A stretch of DNA of 5,383 bases from Cyclobacteriaceae bacterium. Lineage in GTDB: Bacteria > Bacteroidota > Bacteroidia > Cytophagales > Cyclobacteriaceae. The notes below the pieces were generated by a model that saw nothing but the letters and a program-made list of their open reading frames with translations, made no database searches and was not told the origin of the DNA. The translations under genes were made by a program, and so were the position numbers. Positions 1-4,253 of this stretch are shown here, in pieces (within the stretch, counting starts at the first letter, position 1; each line of letters starts with the position of its first letter). Location: contig JAIENH010000244.1 of assembly GCA_019751475.1 (NCBI GenBank), positions 1 to 5,383 of the forward strand, given 5' to 3'.

Positions 1-15
1 AAAAATTTGGTCCCT

Positions 16-46
16 CAAAATTAATCCTCCCTGCGACATTTTGGAA
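16..46 (-). promoter_or_regulatory. Possible Bacteroidota-type promoter reading out of the left edge
   Basis: On the minus strand, TAATTTTG (positions 23 down to 16) matches the Bacteroidota -7 consensus TAnnTTTG at every defined base. Exactly 20 bases upstream is TTC (46-44), a two-of-three match to the -33 TTG. A purine-rich stretch, GGGAGGA, lies just before the -7 element. Transcription would leave the window to the left, so any gene it serves cannot be seen. The match is short and could be chance in AT-rich DNA. Confidence 0.3.
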
Positions 47-59
47 TACACCCGGCGCA

Positions 60-74
60 GGTGGGTAACCCGCC
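60..74. other. Short hairpin with TAA loop
   Basis: GGTGGG (60-65) can pair with CCCGCC (69-74) around a TAA loop, giving six pairs with one G-T. No T-run follows on either strand, so it is not a convincing intrinsic terminator. Apart from this and the possible promoter at 16-46, I see nothing definite in the non-coding stretch 1-205. Confidence 0.25.
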
Positions 75-205
75 CTAACACTGTACGAAAAGAAAAGCAA
101 AAATGTTCATGAGCGTACAACTTTTAACTGGAAGGTGCCAAAATCACGCCAAAAATCAACCTTTCGGGATTGGTACTCTATTTGGCATATAAGCGCTGGA
201 AAATC

Positions 206-418
206 ATGGAGAACAAGACACTACATAAAGGTTGGCTGTTGGCAGGCATCGCGGTGGCTGTCATTATTTTGTTGGCTGCTCTTGTTCACCGGCCCTCACT
301 AAGCGCTGCCCTGCCGCAAGATGCAAAGGTACCTTCCAAGGCACAGGTCTCTCCTTCCGTTCTAGTGCACAAACTTGTACGCGCTGTTCACGGAACGGCC
401 CGTGCCATTCATCGATAA
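206..418 (+). CDS. Small single-pass membrane protein, function unknown
   Basis: This encodes 70 residues from the ATG at 206; an in-frame TTG at 170 would add 12 residues but is less likely. I do not recognise the family. After a short polar start (MENKTLHKGW) comes one hydrophobic segment, about residues 10-28 (LLAGIAVAVIILLAALV), which would be a transmembrane anchor or uncleaved signal. A Pro/Ala/Ser/Lys linker follows (about 30-50). The tail (about 51-70, containing HKLVRAVHGTARAIHR) is rich in His and Arg and could form a cationic amphipathic helix. The lone positive residues around the segment do not settle the topology. The stop lies 10 bases inside the end of the convergent YkgJ-like gene. 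GGA six bases before the ATG is at best a weak ribosome site. The hydrophobic segment is the main support for a real gene; a chance ORF is possible. Confidence 0.5.
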   Translation: MENKTLHKGWLLAGIAVAVIILLAALVHRPSLSAALPQDAKVPSKAQVSPSVLVHKLVRAVHGTARAIHR

Positions 419-981
419 GCCATATACTGAAGCACCGTTTCCAACGCTTTTTTAATTGCAGTGTTTATAGGATAAAAATCCCTGGCCAATTCAAAGTCGA
501 TAGCGTGTAGCTGCATGTAGTACTCATTCATCACCGGCACGGCTAATGTGCCTGCTTCAATTTCTGATGCTGCCTGTTGATACGATGGTGTTTGCTCAGT
601 CTTGATGATCTGGCATGTGACCAATTCGCGCTGTCCGTACTTGGTGGTGCGAGCGGAGTATCCAAACAAGCGGCAGATCAAGCCGCGGTGCGGATACTCT
701 GAACACAATCCTGCCCCGGCTTGTGCGGGATTGAGAATGAGACAAATGGATGAGTCAGTCTGACGAAGTCGCTCGTACCATTCATCCGCCTTGCCTTGCG
801 TATGCAGGTAGAAGGCGAAGGGAAGAAACTCCAGCACGGTGGCCTCAATGTCGGCTTTGAAACAACACTTGCCACAACCTGCCTTGCAATGAAGCGAGGT
901 GTGTTGCTGAAATGAACGAATGTGATCGTCCAGTCTGACAAACAATTCTTCAACGGCCTTTATCTTTTCCGGTAGCTCCAC
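409..981 (-). CDS. YkgJ-family Cys-cluster protein (CxxxCxxCC)
   Basis: This encodes 190 residues belonging to the YkgJ/UPF0153 group of proteins thought to bind zinc or an iron-sulfur centre; no reaction is established for the family. The signature is visible: Cys32, Cys36, Cys39 and Cys40 form the CX3CX2CC cluster (HCKAGCGKCC), followed by Cys80, Cys93 and Cys103 in a segment reading C-SEYPHRGLICRLFG and by Cys123. The spacing and the YP-RG-ICR-G context are typical of the family. The start is GTG at 981: the upstream neighbour's stop codon (1002-1000) is in the same frame, and no other usual start codon occurs between them. It is the last gene of the leftward cluster, 18 bases after the alkyltransferase-like gene. 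Its 3' end overlaps the convergent small membrane gene by 10 bases. The protein is probably cytoplasmic, with no signal peptide seen. Confidence 0.85.
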   Translation of the reverse strand: MELPEKIKAVEELFVRLDDHIRSFQQHTSLHCKAGCGKCCFKADIEATVLEFLPFAFYLHTQGKADEWYERLRQTDSSICLILNPAQAGAGLCSEYPHRGLICRLFGYSARTTKYGQRELVTCQIIKTEQTPSYQQAASEIEAGTLAVPVMNEYYMQLHAIDFELARDFYPINTAIKKALETVLQYMAYR

Positions 982-999
982 CGGCCAAAGATACCAGAA

Positions 1000-1467
1000 T
1001 TAGCTCTTGATAAGGCCTTCGCGCTTGCGCTGCTGGACAACAAATCCGGAGCCAAACGACAGCTTCTTATTCAGCGGAGATTTTTCATCCACCACGCGCC
1101 AGAAGGGCGTCACTTTGCTGATGGGAGTGCCCTTTTCAATTTGTTCGTGCGCAGCCTCCGACACAATACGTAAGAAAATTCCGGATGTGACCGGGCAAGT
1201 GTACTCCGCTCCGTACTCGACTGCCAAGTCTTTGCGCATAGCAGCCAGGCTGCCGCTTTTTCCTTTCGGGATTTGGCGAACATAATCATCAATGATCTTT
1301 GGAGTGGCAATCAGCATCTTCGCCCCTGCCGGCATATCGGCAAAATCTTTTTCGAGTTTCTTCACCACATAAGTTTTAGTGGGATCGTTGACTTTGTCGG
1401 TCCATGTCTTGCCTTTGCCGGGTTTCATGGTAGCTTTCTTTGCTGTCGATTTCTTAGCCATAACCAT
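1000..1467 (-). CDS. MGMT/alkyltransferase-like (ATL-type) protein lacking the catalytic Cys
   Basis: This encodes 155 residues from the ATG at 1467. Other possible starts are ATG at 1461 and TTG at 1482, the last overlapping the upstream gene. After a Lys-rich tail (1-20), residues about 53-155 resemble the winged-helix DNA-binding domain of O6-alkylguanine-DNA alkyltransferases: IIDDYVRQIPKGK (59-70), then CPVTSGIFLRIVSEAA (91-106), then KVTPFWRVV (118-126) and QQRKREGL (145-152). In active enzymes the PCHR motif carries the alkyl-accepting Cys; here the aligned motif is PFWR (121-124), with Trp instead. The only Cys is residue 91, away from the active site. Alkyltransferase-like proteins bind damaged guanines without repairing them and may flag them for excision repair. 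That role is inferred from the family. Identification is by motif; an MGMT-family protein of other function is possible. Confidence 0.72.
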   Translation of the reverse strand: MVMAKKSTAKKATMKPGKGKTWTDKVNDPTKTYVVKKLEKDFADMPAGAKMLIATPKIIDDYVRQIPKGKSGSLAAMRKDLAVEYGAEYTCPVTSGIFLRIVSEAAHEQIEKGTPISKVTPFWRVVDEKSPLNKKLSFGSGFVVQQRKREGLIKS

Positions 1468-1471
1468 TTCT

Positions 1472-1897
1472 TTACTTTTCAACCAAACTTCTCATTCCCT
1501 CAAATACCATTTTCCAATTTTGCTCTGAGTGCTCGCGCGATTCCTCCGTCACTCCATCCTGAATAATCTGCACGTTGGTGATGCCATCTTTCTCCGTCAC
1601 CTGATAGGTAATGGTTTGATAGTTCTCCGGCTTGTCTTCTTTGCCCGACATGCTGCTCCAATAATCATATTGCAACATGTTTTGCGGTTCAAATTTAAGC
1701 ACGGTGCCTTTGTCTTCGTAGCTTTTTCCTTCCCATTCGCCAATGAAGCGGATAGTGCCACCTACTTTCCATTCGGTAACGAGGTTAGTACCGAAAAAAT
1801 ACTGCTTGATATCGGCTGGGTCGGTGAGCGCTTTCCACACGCGGGCTTTCGGGGCTTTAAAATCAATAGAGACTTGAGCTGTGAGGTTTGATTTCAT
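1472..1897 (-). CDS. SRPBCC / AHSA1-type START-like domain protein
   Basis: This encodes 141 residues, the normal length for a single SRPBCC domain of the Aha1 C-terminal-like (AHSA1, CalC-type) group. The opening, VSIDFKAPKARVWKALTDP (9-27), is the typical first strand and helix with the VW-ALTDP signature. IKQYFFG (30-36), WKVGGTIRF (43-51), the GTVLKFEP strand (64-71) and the C-terminal amphipathic helix (about 118-141, NWKMVFEGMRSLVEK) complete the fold. Such proteins form a deep hydrophobic pocket for small ligands. The ligand here is unknown, and despite the family name a role with Hsp90 should not be assumed. The gene starts 9 bases after the DHFR-like gene ends. Its stop lies about 4 bases before the alkyltransferase-like gene's preferred ATG, so translation of the two is probably coupled. 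No Shine-Dalgarno sequence is seen. Confidence 0.88.
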   Translation of the reverse strand: MKSNLTAQVSIDFKAPKARVWKALTDPADIKQYFFGTNLVTEWKVGGTIRFIGEWEGKSYEDKGTVLKFEPQNMLQYDYWSSMSGKEDKPENYQTITYQVTEKDGITNVQIIQDGVTEESREHSEQNWKMVFEGMRSLVEK

Positions 1898-1906
1898 AGG
1901 ATCGGG

Positions 1907-2401
1907 TTAATGGTTTGAAGTAAGTGTTAACATAACATAGTCTTTTCTCGAAGTAGCCGATACAAGATTGAATTTCTTGCGCTGCTTAATATTTTGAAAC
2001 AAGGGCTTTCCGCTTCCCAGCACAATGGGAACGATGGCCAGTCCTATCTCATCGATGAGACCCGCATTGAGGAGCGATGTAGTAAGACTGGCACCGCCAA
2101 ACAGCCAGATGTTCTTGCCGGGTTGTTGTTTCAGCTTCATTACTGAAGATACAATATCTCCACCAAGGACCGTGACCTTCTTAGGCGAGATGGTATTCGA
2201 AAACACCACGAGTTCCTTGCCGGGAAATGGTGAAGGATCCATCATCTCAAAACTTTTTCGACCCATGAAAATGGTGTCAATATTCGCCATGAATTCATTC
2301 ATCTCATGTTGATTAGGTGGCGGACACCAGTCATATTCACCGTTAGGCCCTTCGATATAGCCATCGAGGCTTACAGCACAGCTCAGAATTATTTTTCTCA
2401 T
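1907..2401 (-). CDS. Dihydrofolate reductase family (RibD C-terminal-like) protein
   Basis: This encodes 164 residues of the DHFR/RibD C-terminal superfamily, NAD(P)H-binding reductases that include the YwjB/YyaP-type proteins; the substrate is unknown. Family marks in order are KIILSCAVSLDGYI (3-16, the substrate-side SLDGYI loop), IFMGRKSFEMM (44-54, the nucleotide-binding GRxSFE turn), LVVFSNT (64-70), NIWLFGGASLTTSLLNAGLIDE (97-118, the GG dinucleotide loop and following helix) and IVPIVLGSGKPLF (123-135). The WCPPP region (25-29) lies where related proteins keep a Trp-Pro or Asp-Trp element. The length is normal for a stand-alone protein and is not the bifunctional RibD. The ATG at 2401 follows the stop of the upstream small gene by 4 bases, with GATGGG just before it. 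It is one of the middle genes of the leftward cluster. Confidence 0.9.
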   Translation of the reverse strand: MRKIILSCAVSLDGYIEGPNGEYDWCPPPNQHEMNEFMANIDTIFMGRKSFEMMDPSPFPGKELVVFSNTISPKKVTVLGGDIVSSVMKLKQQPGKNIWLFGGASLTTSLLNAGLIDEIGLAIVPIVLGSGKPLFQNIKQRKKFNLVSATSRKDYVMLTLTSNH

Positions 2402-2405
2402 CCCA

Positions 2406-2621
2406 TCAATCAGTTAGTTCGTGACATTCAAACCCATGTTGATTCAGCAAGCGTATCGCCACGTGCGGCTCCACTTGATCAGACACAATGCGGAGTATCC
2501 TGTCCGTATCATCCAGTGCAAAATTCCACTGGCCCTTGCCCGCGAGTGAGTCAATCTTAGGTTTCAGGCTTCGCACCTGCTCCATCGATTGCACAGACGT
2601 GGAAAATACCAGCACTTCCAT
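2406..2621 (-). CDS. 71-residue HMA-like ferredoxin-fold protein without CxxC
   Basis: The protein reads as a beta-alpha-beta-beta-alpha-beta unit: strand MEVLVFSTSV (1-10), helix QSMEQVRSLKPKIDSL (11-26), strand QWNFALDD (31-38), strand RILRIVSD (41-48), helix EPHVAIRLLNQHG (51-63) and strand FECHELT (64-70). This is the layout of heavy-metal-associated (HMA) domains. The first loop, where metal chaperones carry CxxC, reads FSTSVQS, so copper-type binding is not expected; the only Cys is residue 66. I recall short proteins of this shape, with the WNF-L-D-D-ILRI pattern, from other Bacteroidota, where they are uncharacterised. It starts 2 bases after the signal-peptide peptide gene and ends 4 bases before the reductase gene, so it is tightly coupled to both. 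Function unknown. Confidence 0.75.
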   Translation of the reverse strand: MEVLVFSTSVQSMEQVRSLKPKIDSLAGKGQWNFALDDTDRILRIVSDQVEPHVAIRLLNQHGFECHELTD

Positions 2622-2623
2622 GA

Positions 2624-2749
2624 TTAGTTAAGATTTTGAATTAACTCCTGATCTACTGTCATTACTTTTCTTGTTTGCGCTTTCGCGGAAATGGTGATGA
2701 GACATGCCATCGCAGCCAGAACACCGAGTAGGATCAATATCTTTTTCAT
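2624..2749 (-). CDS. 41-residue secreted peptide or N-terminal gene remnant
   Basis: This ORF of 41 residues runs from ATG at 2749 to TAA at 2626-2624. It begins with a textbook signal peptide: MKK, a hydrophobic core (ILILLGVLAAMACLITI, 4-20) and an Ala-X-Ala cleavage site SAKA (21-24) before Gln25. The mature part would be only 17 residues, QTRKVMTVDQELIQNLN. A purine-rich leader (AAAAGAAC) precedes the ATG, and the stop is 2 bases before the next gene's ATG, as expected in an operon. The region before Cys16 (LAAMAC) is a poor lipobox, so cleavage by signal peptidase I is more likely than lipidation. It could be a genuine small secreted peptide or the stump of a longer periplasmic protein lost by deletion. 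A competing frame on the same strand (2628-2819) has no protein-like features. I recognise no family in the mature part. Confidence 0.6.
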   Translation of the reverse strand: MKKILILLGVLAAMACLITISAKAQTRKVMTVDQELIQNLN

Positions 2750-2770
2750 GTTCTTTTCTTTTTTCTAGTT

Positions 2771-2820
2771 CTTTGTGCCTTGGTGACAAAGTCTTCTGTT
2801 TCAGCCACAAAGACACCAAG
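2771..2820. repeat. Degenerate repeat: two arms with swapped 7-base modules
   Basis: The 79-base gap after the GyrI-like gene contains CTTTGTG-C-CTTGGTG (2771-2785) and, 20 bases on, CACAAAG-A-CACCAAG (2806-2820). The 7-base modules are exact reverse complements, but their order is exchanged, so they cannot all pair in one hairpin. CTTGGTG with CACCAAG alone gives a 7-pair stem with a 28-base loop. The wording resembles dispersed CACAAAG/CTTTGTG intergenic repeats that I recall from Bacteroidota; that link is from memory. No T-run follows on the minus strand, so it is not a clear terminator. Confidence 0.4.
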
Positions 2821-2828
2821 CCTATTTA

Positions 2829-3299
2829 TTACTTCACTCCCATCTGAATCTCCGTGATATTGGCCGATGGATTGACAAAATCTGCATTCACATACAGTTC
2901 GCGGTTGACGGCCACAGGTTGTAAATTCTTCTCTGTCATGAACTGCATCAACTTTCCATAGCTCTGTGGAATTTCTGTCCAGCCACCTTCGTGGGTCAAC
3001 GTCACGCACTTAAACTTATCCGTGCGCTTGAAATGAAATTGACCATCGTATTCCGCGGGAATTTGATCTACAGGCAGGGCTACCTCCAGTGTAAATGTTT
3101 GCGATTCATCACCTGTAAAACCTGTGTAGTGCCAATGCACCGGGCCCGACACGTGCAGGTTCAGTCGCACGGCTTCTTTGAATAATTCTTTCGCCACCGG
3201 AATAAAGTTGATGAGCTCCGTCACCTTCGTCTCGGTACGATGGAAAAGAAAATTGATGGGCTGAAATTCTCTCAGTTTAGGTGTGTTGTCGGTTTGCAT
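2829..3299 (-). CDS. GyrI-like small-molecule-binding domain protein
   Basis: This encodes 156 residues forming a single GyrI-like (AraC effector-binding/SOUL-like) domain with no DNA-binding part. Visible family features are strand INFLFHRTETKVTEL (15-29), helix IPVAKELFKEAVRL (33-46), GPVHWHYTGF (52-61), TFTLEVALPV (68-77), strand KCVTLTHEGGWTEIPQSYGKL (97-117, the usual segment leading to the second helix), the LYVNADF region (135-141) and NITEIQMGV (147-155). The C-terminal 'N-TEIQMG' ending is typical of Bacteroidota members. These proteins bind hydrophobic or cationic small molecules, and some hydrolyse or sequester them; the ligand here is unknown. It is the first gene leftward from the dyad-bearing intergenic region. 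A 79-base gap separates it from the rest of the cluster, so it may be transcribed alone or with it. The ATG at 3299 has no Shine-Dalgarno sequence. Confidence 0.85.
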   Translation of the reverse strand: MQTDNTPKLREFQPINFLFHRTETKVTELINFIPVAKELFKEAVRLNLHVSGPVHWHYTGFTGDESQTFTLEVALPVDQIPAEYDGQFHFKRTDKFKCVTLTHEGGWTEIPQSYGKLMQFMTEKNLQPVAVNRELYVNADFVNPSANITEIQMGVK

Positions 3300-3315
3300 A
3301 TCATTAAAGTTTAAT

Positions 3316-3323
3316 CAAATCAA
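3316..3323 (-). promoter_or_regulatory. Possible -7 element for the leftward cluster
   Basis: On the minus strand TTGATTTG (3323 down to 3316) matches TAnnTTTG at five of six defined bases and lies 16 bases before the GyrI-like ATG. No TTG sits at the expected -33 distance; the dyad at 3335-3350 occupies that area instead. This would fit a promoter needing an activator or blocked by a repressor, but the match is weak. Confidence 0.25.
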
Positions 3324-3334
3324 CGATCACCCAG

Positions 3335-3350
3335 TGACAGCCCTATGTCA
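3335..3350. promoter_or_regulatory. Operator-like dyad 1, TGACA-N6-TGTCA
   Basis: TGACAGCCCTATGTCA has 5-base arms around GCCCTA. With flanks (3333-3351) it agrees with dyad 2 at 18 of 19 bases. It lies 36 bases upstream of the GyrI-like start, in the zone expected for the -33 region of a leftward promoter. The shape suits a dimeric repressor or activator; the nearby WYL regulator is a candidate binder by position only. Confidence 0.65.
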
Positions 3351-3388
3351 GCACAAAAAACATTTCTTGACTTTTTTTTCGCAGCGAG

Positions 3389-3404
3389 TGACAACCCTAT
3401 GTCA
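3389..3404. promoter_or_regulatory. Operator-like dyad 2, TGACA-N6-TGTCA
   Basis: TGACAACCCTATGTCA is the second copy in the divergent intergenic region, 54 bases from the first (about five helical turns) and in the same orientation. It ends 47 bases before the nucleotidase ATG and 19 bases before a possible -7 element, so it would cover the -33 region of the rightward promoter. A T8 tract (3372-3379) and an A6 tract (3355-3360) lie between the dyads and could bend the DNA. Confidence 0.65.
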
Positions 3405-3423
3405 GTAGTGAGTGAAAAACACC

Positions 3424-3431
3424 TACTTTTA
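3424..3431 (+). promoter_or_regulatory. Possible -7 element for the nucleotidase gene
   Basis: TACTTTTA matches TAnnTTTG except for the last base, 20 bases before the ATG at 3452. No TTG is found 17-23 bases upstream; dyad 2 lies there. Weak on its own, supported by position. Confidence 0.3.
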
Positions 3432-3451
3432 AAAATTAACTTGACCAGTAA

Positions 3452-3967
3452 ATGAGAATAGCCGTTGACATGGACGGGGTGTTGGCCAACCCCTATGCTC
3501 AATTTATCCGCGATCACGAAGCGGAATTCGGAGAAAGAAAAACGATGGAAGAAACCATCGGCAAGGCGGAGTTCGAGGCCTTCCCAAACGGGCACCTGTA
3601 TTGCCAGAAGGCGGGCTTTTTCAGGAACCTGCCCGTGATTGCTGACAGTCAGCGGGTGCTGGCCATGCTGCACGAACAGTACGAAGTCTTCATTGTGTCA
3701 TCGGCTACAGAGTTTCCGTTGAGCCTTGCGGAAAAGCAATCGTGGCTGGCGGAACATTTTTCGTTTATCAGTTGGCGACAACTGGTGCTGTGTGGCTCCA
3801 AGCAAATTGTAAAAGCTGACATCATGATTGATGATCACTTCAAACTCCTCGACTACTTTGAAGGCCAGACGATTTTGTTTACCCAGCCCCACAACCAACT
3901 GACCGAATCCGAAAGACACAAACGCGTATTCTCGTGGAGTGAAATTGAGTCGCTGCTGGTTGGGTAA
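3452..3967 (+). CDS. 5'(3')-deoxyribonucleotidase-like HAD phosphatase (NT5C type)
   Basis: This encodes 171 residues, close to the usual length of bacterial 5'(3')-deoxyribonucleotidases (NT5C family), which dephosphorylate deoxynucleoside monophosphates and so trim dNTP pools in the cytoplasm. All four HAD motifs are visible. Motif I is VDMDGVLAN (5-13), with nucleophile Asp6 and acid/base Asp8. Motif II is IVSSA (81-85), with Ser83/Ser84. Motif III is Lys117 in CGSK. Motif IV is IDDH (126-129), with Asp127 and Asp128 for magnesium. GFFRNLPVIADSQRVL (55-70) is the typical cap-to-core junction of this subfamily, and WLAEHF (98-103) and LFTQPHN (142-148) also fit. The exact nucleotide preference cannot be read from the sequence. 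The gene is alone on this strand, divergent from the leftward cluster and preceded by dyad 2; the two directions may share control. Confidence 0.88.
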   Translation: MRIAVDMDGVLANPYAQFIRDHEAEFGERKTMEETIGKAEFEAFPNGHLYCQKAGFFRNLPVIADSQRVLAMLHEQYEVFIVSSATEFPLSLAEKQSWLAEHFSFISWRQLVLCGSKQIVKADIMIDDHFKLLDYFEGQTILFTQPHNQLTESERHKRVFSWSEIESLLVG

Positions 3968-3977
3968 CGTGCTTTTT

Positions 3978-3996
3978 GCGGTCTGCTTTTTACCGC
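3978..3996. other. Short inverted repeat after the nucleotidase stop
   Basis: GCGGT (3978-3982) can pair with ACCGC (3992-3996) over a 9-base loop that contains the T5. The second arm is also the left end of repeat copy A, so two pairings compete. Without a T-run after the stem it is a poor intrinsic terminator. Confidence 0.25.
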
Positions 3997-4095
3997 CAAG
4001 GTCGCAAAGAAATACACGCAAAGTTGCGCAGAGTAAGAACGACTAAGAGAAGTATTCTCTGCGAACCTCCGCGCCCTCTGCGGTTAAATCTTATC
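3984..4095. repeat. 112-base palindromic intergenic repeat, copy A
   Basis: This copy matches copy B at 109 of 112 bases with no gaps; differences are at 3998, 4034 and 4062. The core (3992-4084) begins ACCGC and ends GCGGT; the outer 18 bases at each end agree at 13 positions as inverted repeats. Inside, AGAGAA-GTA-TTCTCT (4046-4060) is a perfect 6-pair hairpin, and CGCAGAG (4027-4033) can alternatively pair with CTCTGCG (4057-4063). It encodes no protein. From memory, similar GCAGAGG-CGCGGAGG palindromes are scattered between genes in Bacteroidota. It sits between convergent genes, where it could help end transcription. Confidence 0.85.
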
Positions 4096-4116
4096 GCTAC
4101 TCAACTAAAAAATAAA

Positions 4117-4130
4117 GGTGTCAAGACGCC
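4117..4130 (+). terminator. Weak hairpin in the spacer between repeat copies
   Basis: GGTGT (4117-4121) pairs with ACGCC (4126-4130) over CAAG, with one G-T pair, in the only unique sequence between the two repeats (4096-4141). Rightward, T-rich sequence begins about 10 bases later. Leftward, TTTATTTTTT follows at once, but the stem then has a C-A mismatch. It could end transcription of the nucleotidase or regulator gene, but is weak in both directions. Confidence 0.2.
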
Positions 4131-4141
4131 TGGTCATGGTT

Positions 4142-4253
4142 TGCTTTTTACCGCCTAGGTCGCAAAGAAATACACGCAAAGTTGCGCAGAGAAAGAACGA
4201 CTAAGAGAAGTATTCTCTGTGAACCTCCGCGCCCTCTGCGGTTAAATCTTATC
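4142..4253. repeat. 112-base palindromic intergenic repeat, copy B
   Basis: This is the second copy, 158 bases from copy A in direct orientation, with the same hairpin (AGAGAA-GTA-TTCTCT, 4204-4218). The C-to-T change at 4220 turns one pair of the alternative 7-base stem into G-T, so pairing is preserved. Its right end overlaps the regulator gene and provides the stop codon (4251-4249). The sharing of GCTACTCA just beyond both copies suggests that the pair arose by tandem duplication rather than two insertions. Confidence 0.85.

Noticed and set aside
82..119. TGTACG...CGTACA inverted repeat
   Set aside because: Only 6-base arms with a 26-base loop, and no second copy; likely chance.
2025..2560. 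Plus-strand frames opposite the reductase and HMA-like genes
   Set aside because: They are antisense shadows of well-supported minus-strand genes.
2628..2819. 63-residue minus-strand frame across the GyrI-to-peptide gap
   Set aside because: It is hydrophilic and low in complexity, runs through a repeat remnant, and conflicts with the 41-codon frame that has a clear signal peptide and operon-like spacing.
2746..3009. 87-residue minus-strand frame
   Set aside because: It lies mostly inside the GyrI-like gene in another frame and shows no domain features.
3320..3673. Minus-strand frame containing a repeated DIGLSL sequence
   Set aside because: The repeated residues come from the two operator-like dyads; the rest is antisense to the nucleotidase gene.
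3976..4158. 60-residue plus-strand frame over the repeats
   Set aside because: It is encoded almost entirely by repeat DNA, with no start signal or domain.
3984..4253. CRISPR array
   Set aside because: There are only two copies of 112 bases with a 46-base spacer, no short regular repeats and no cas genes.
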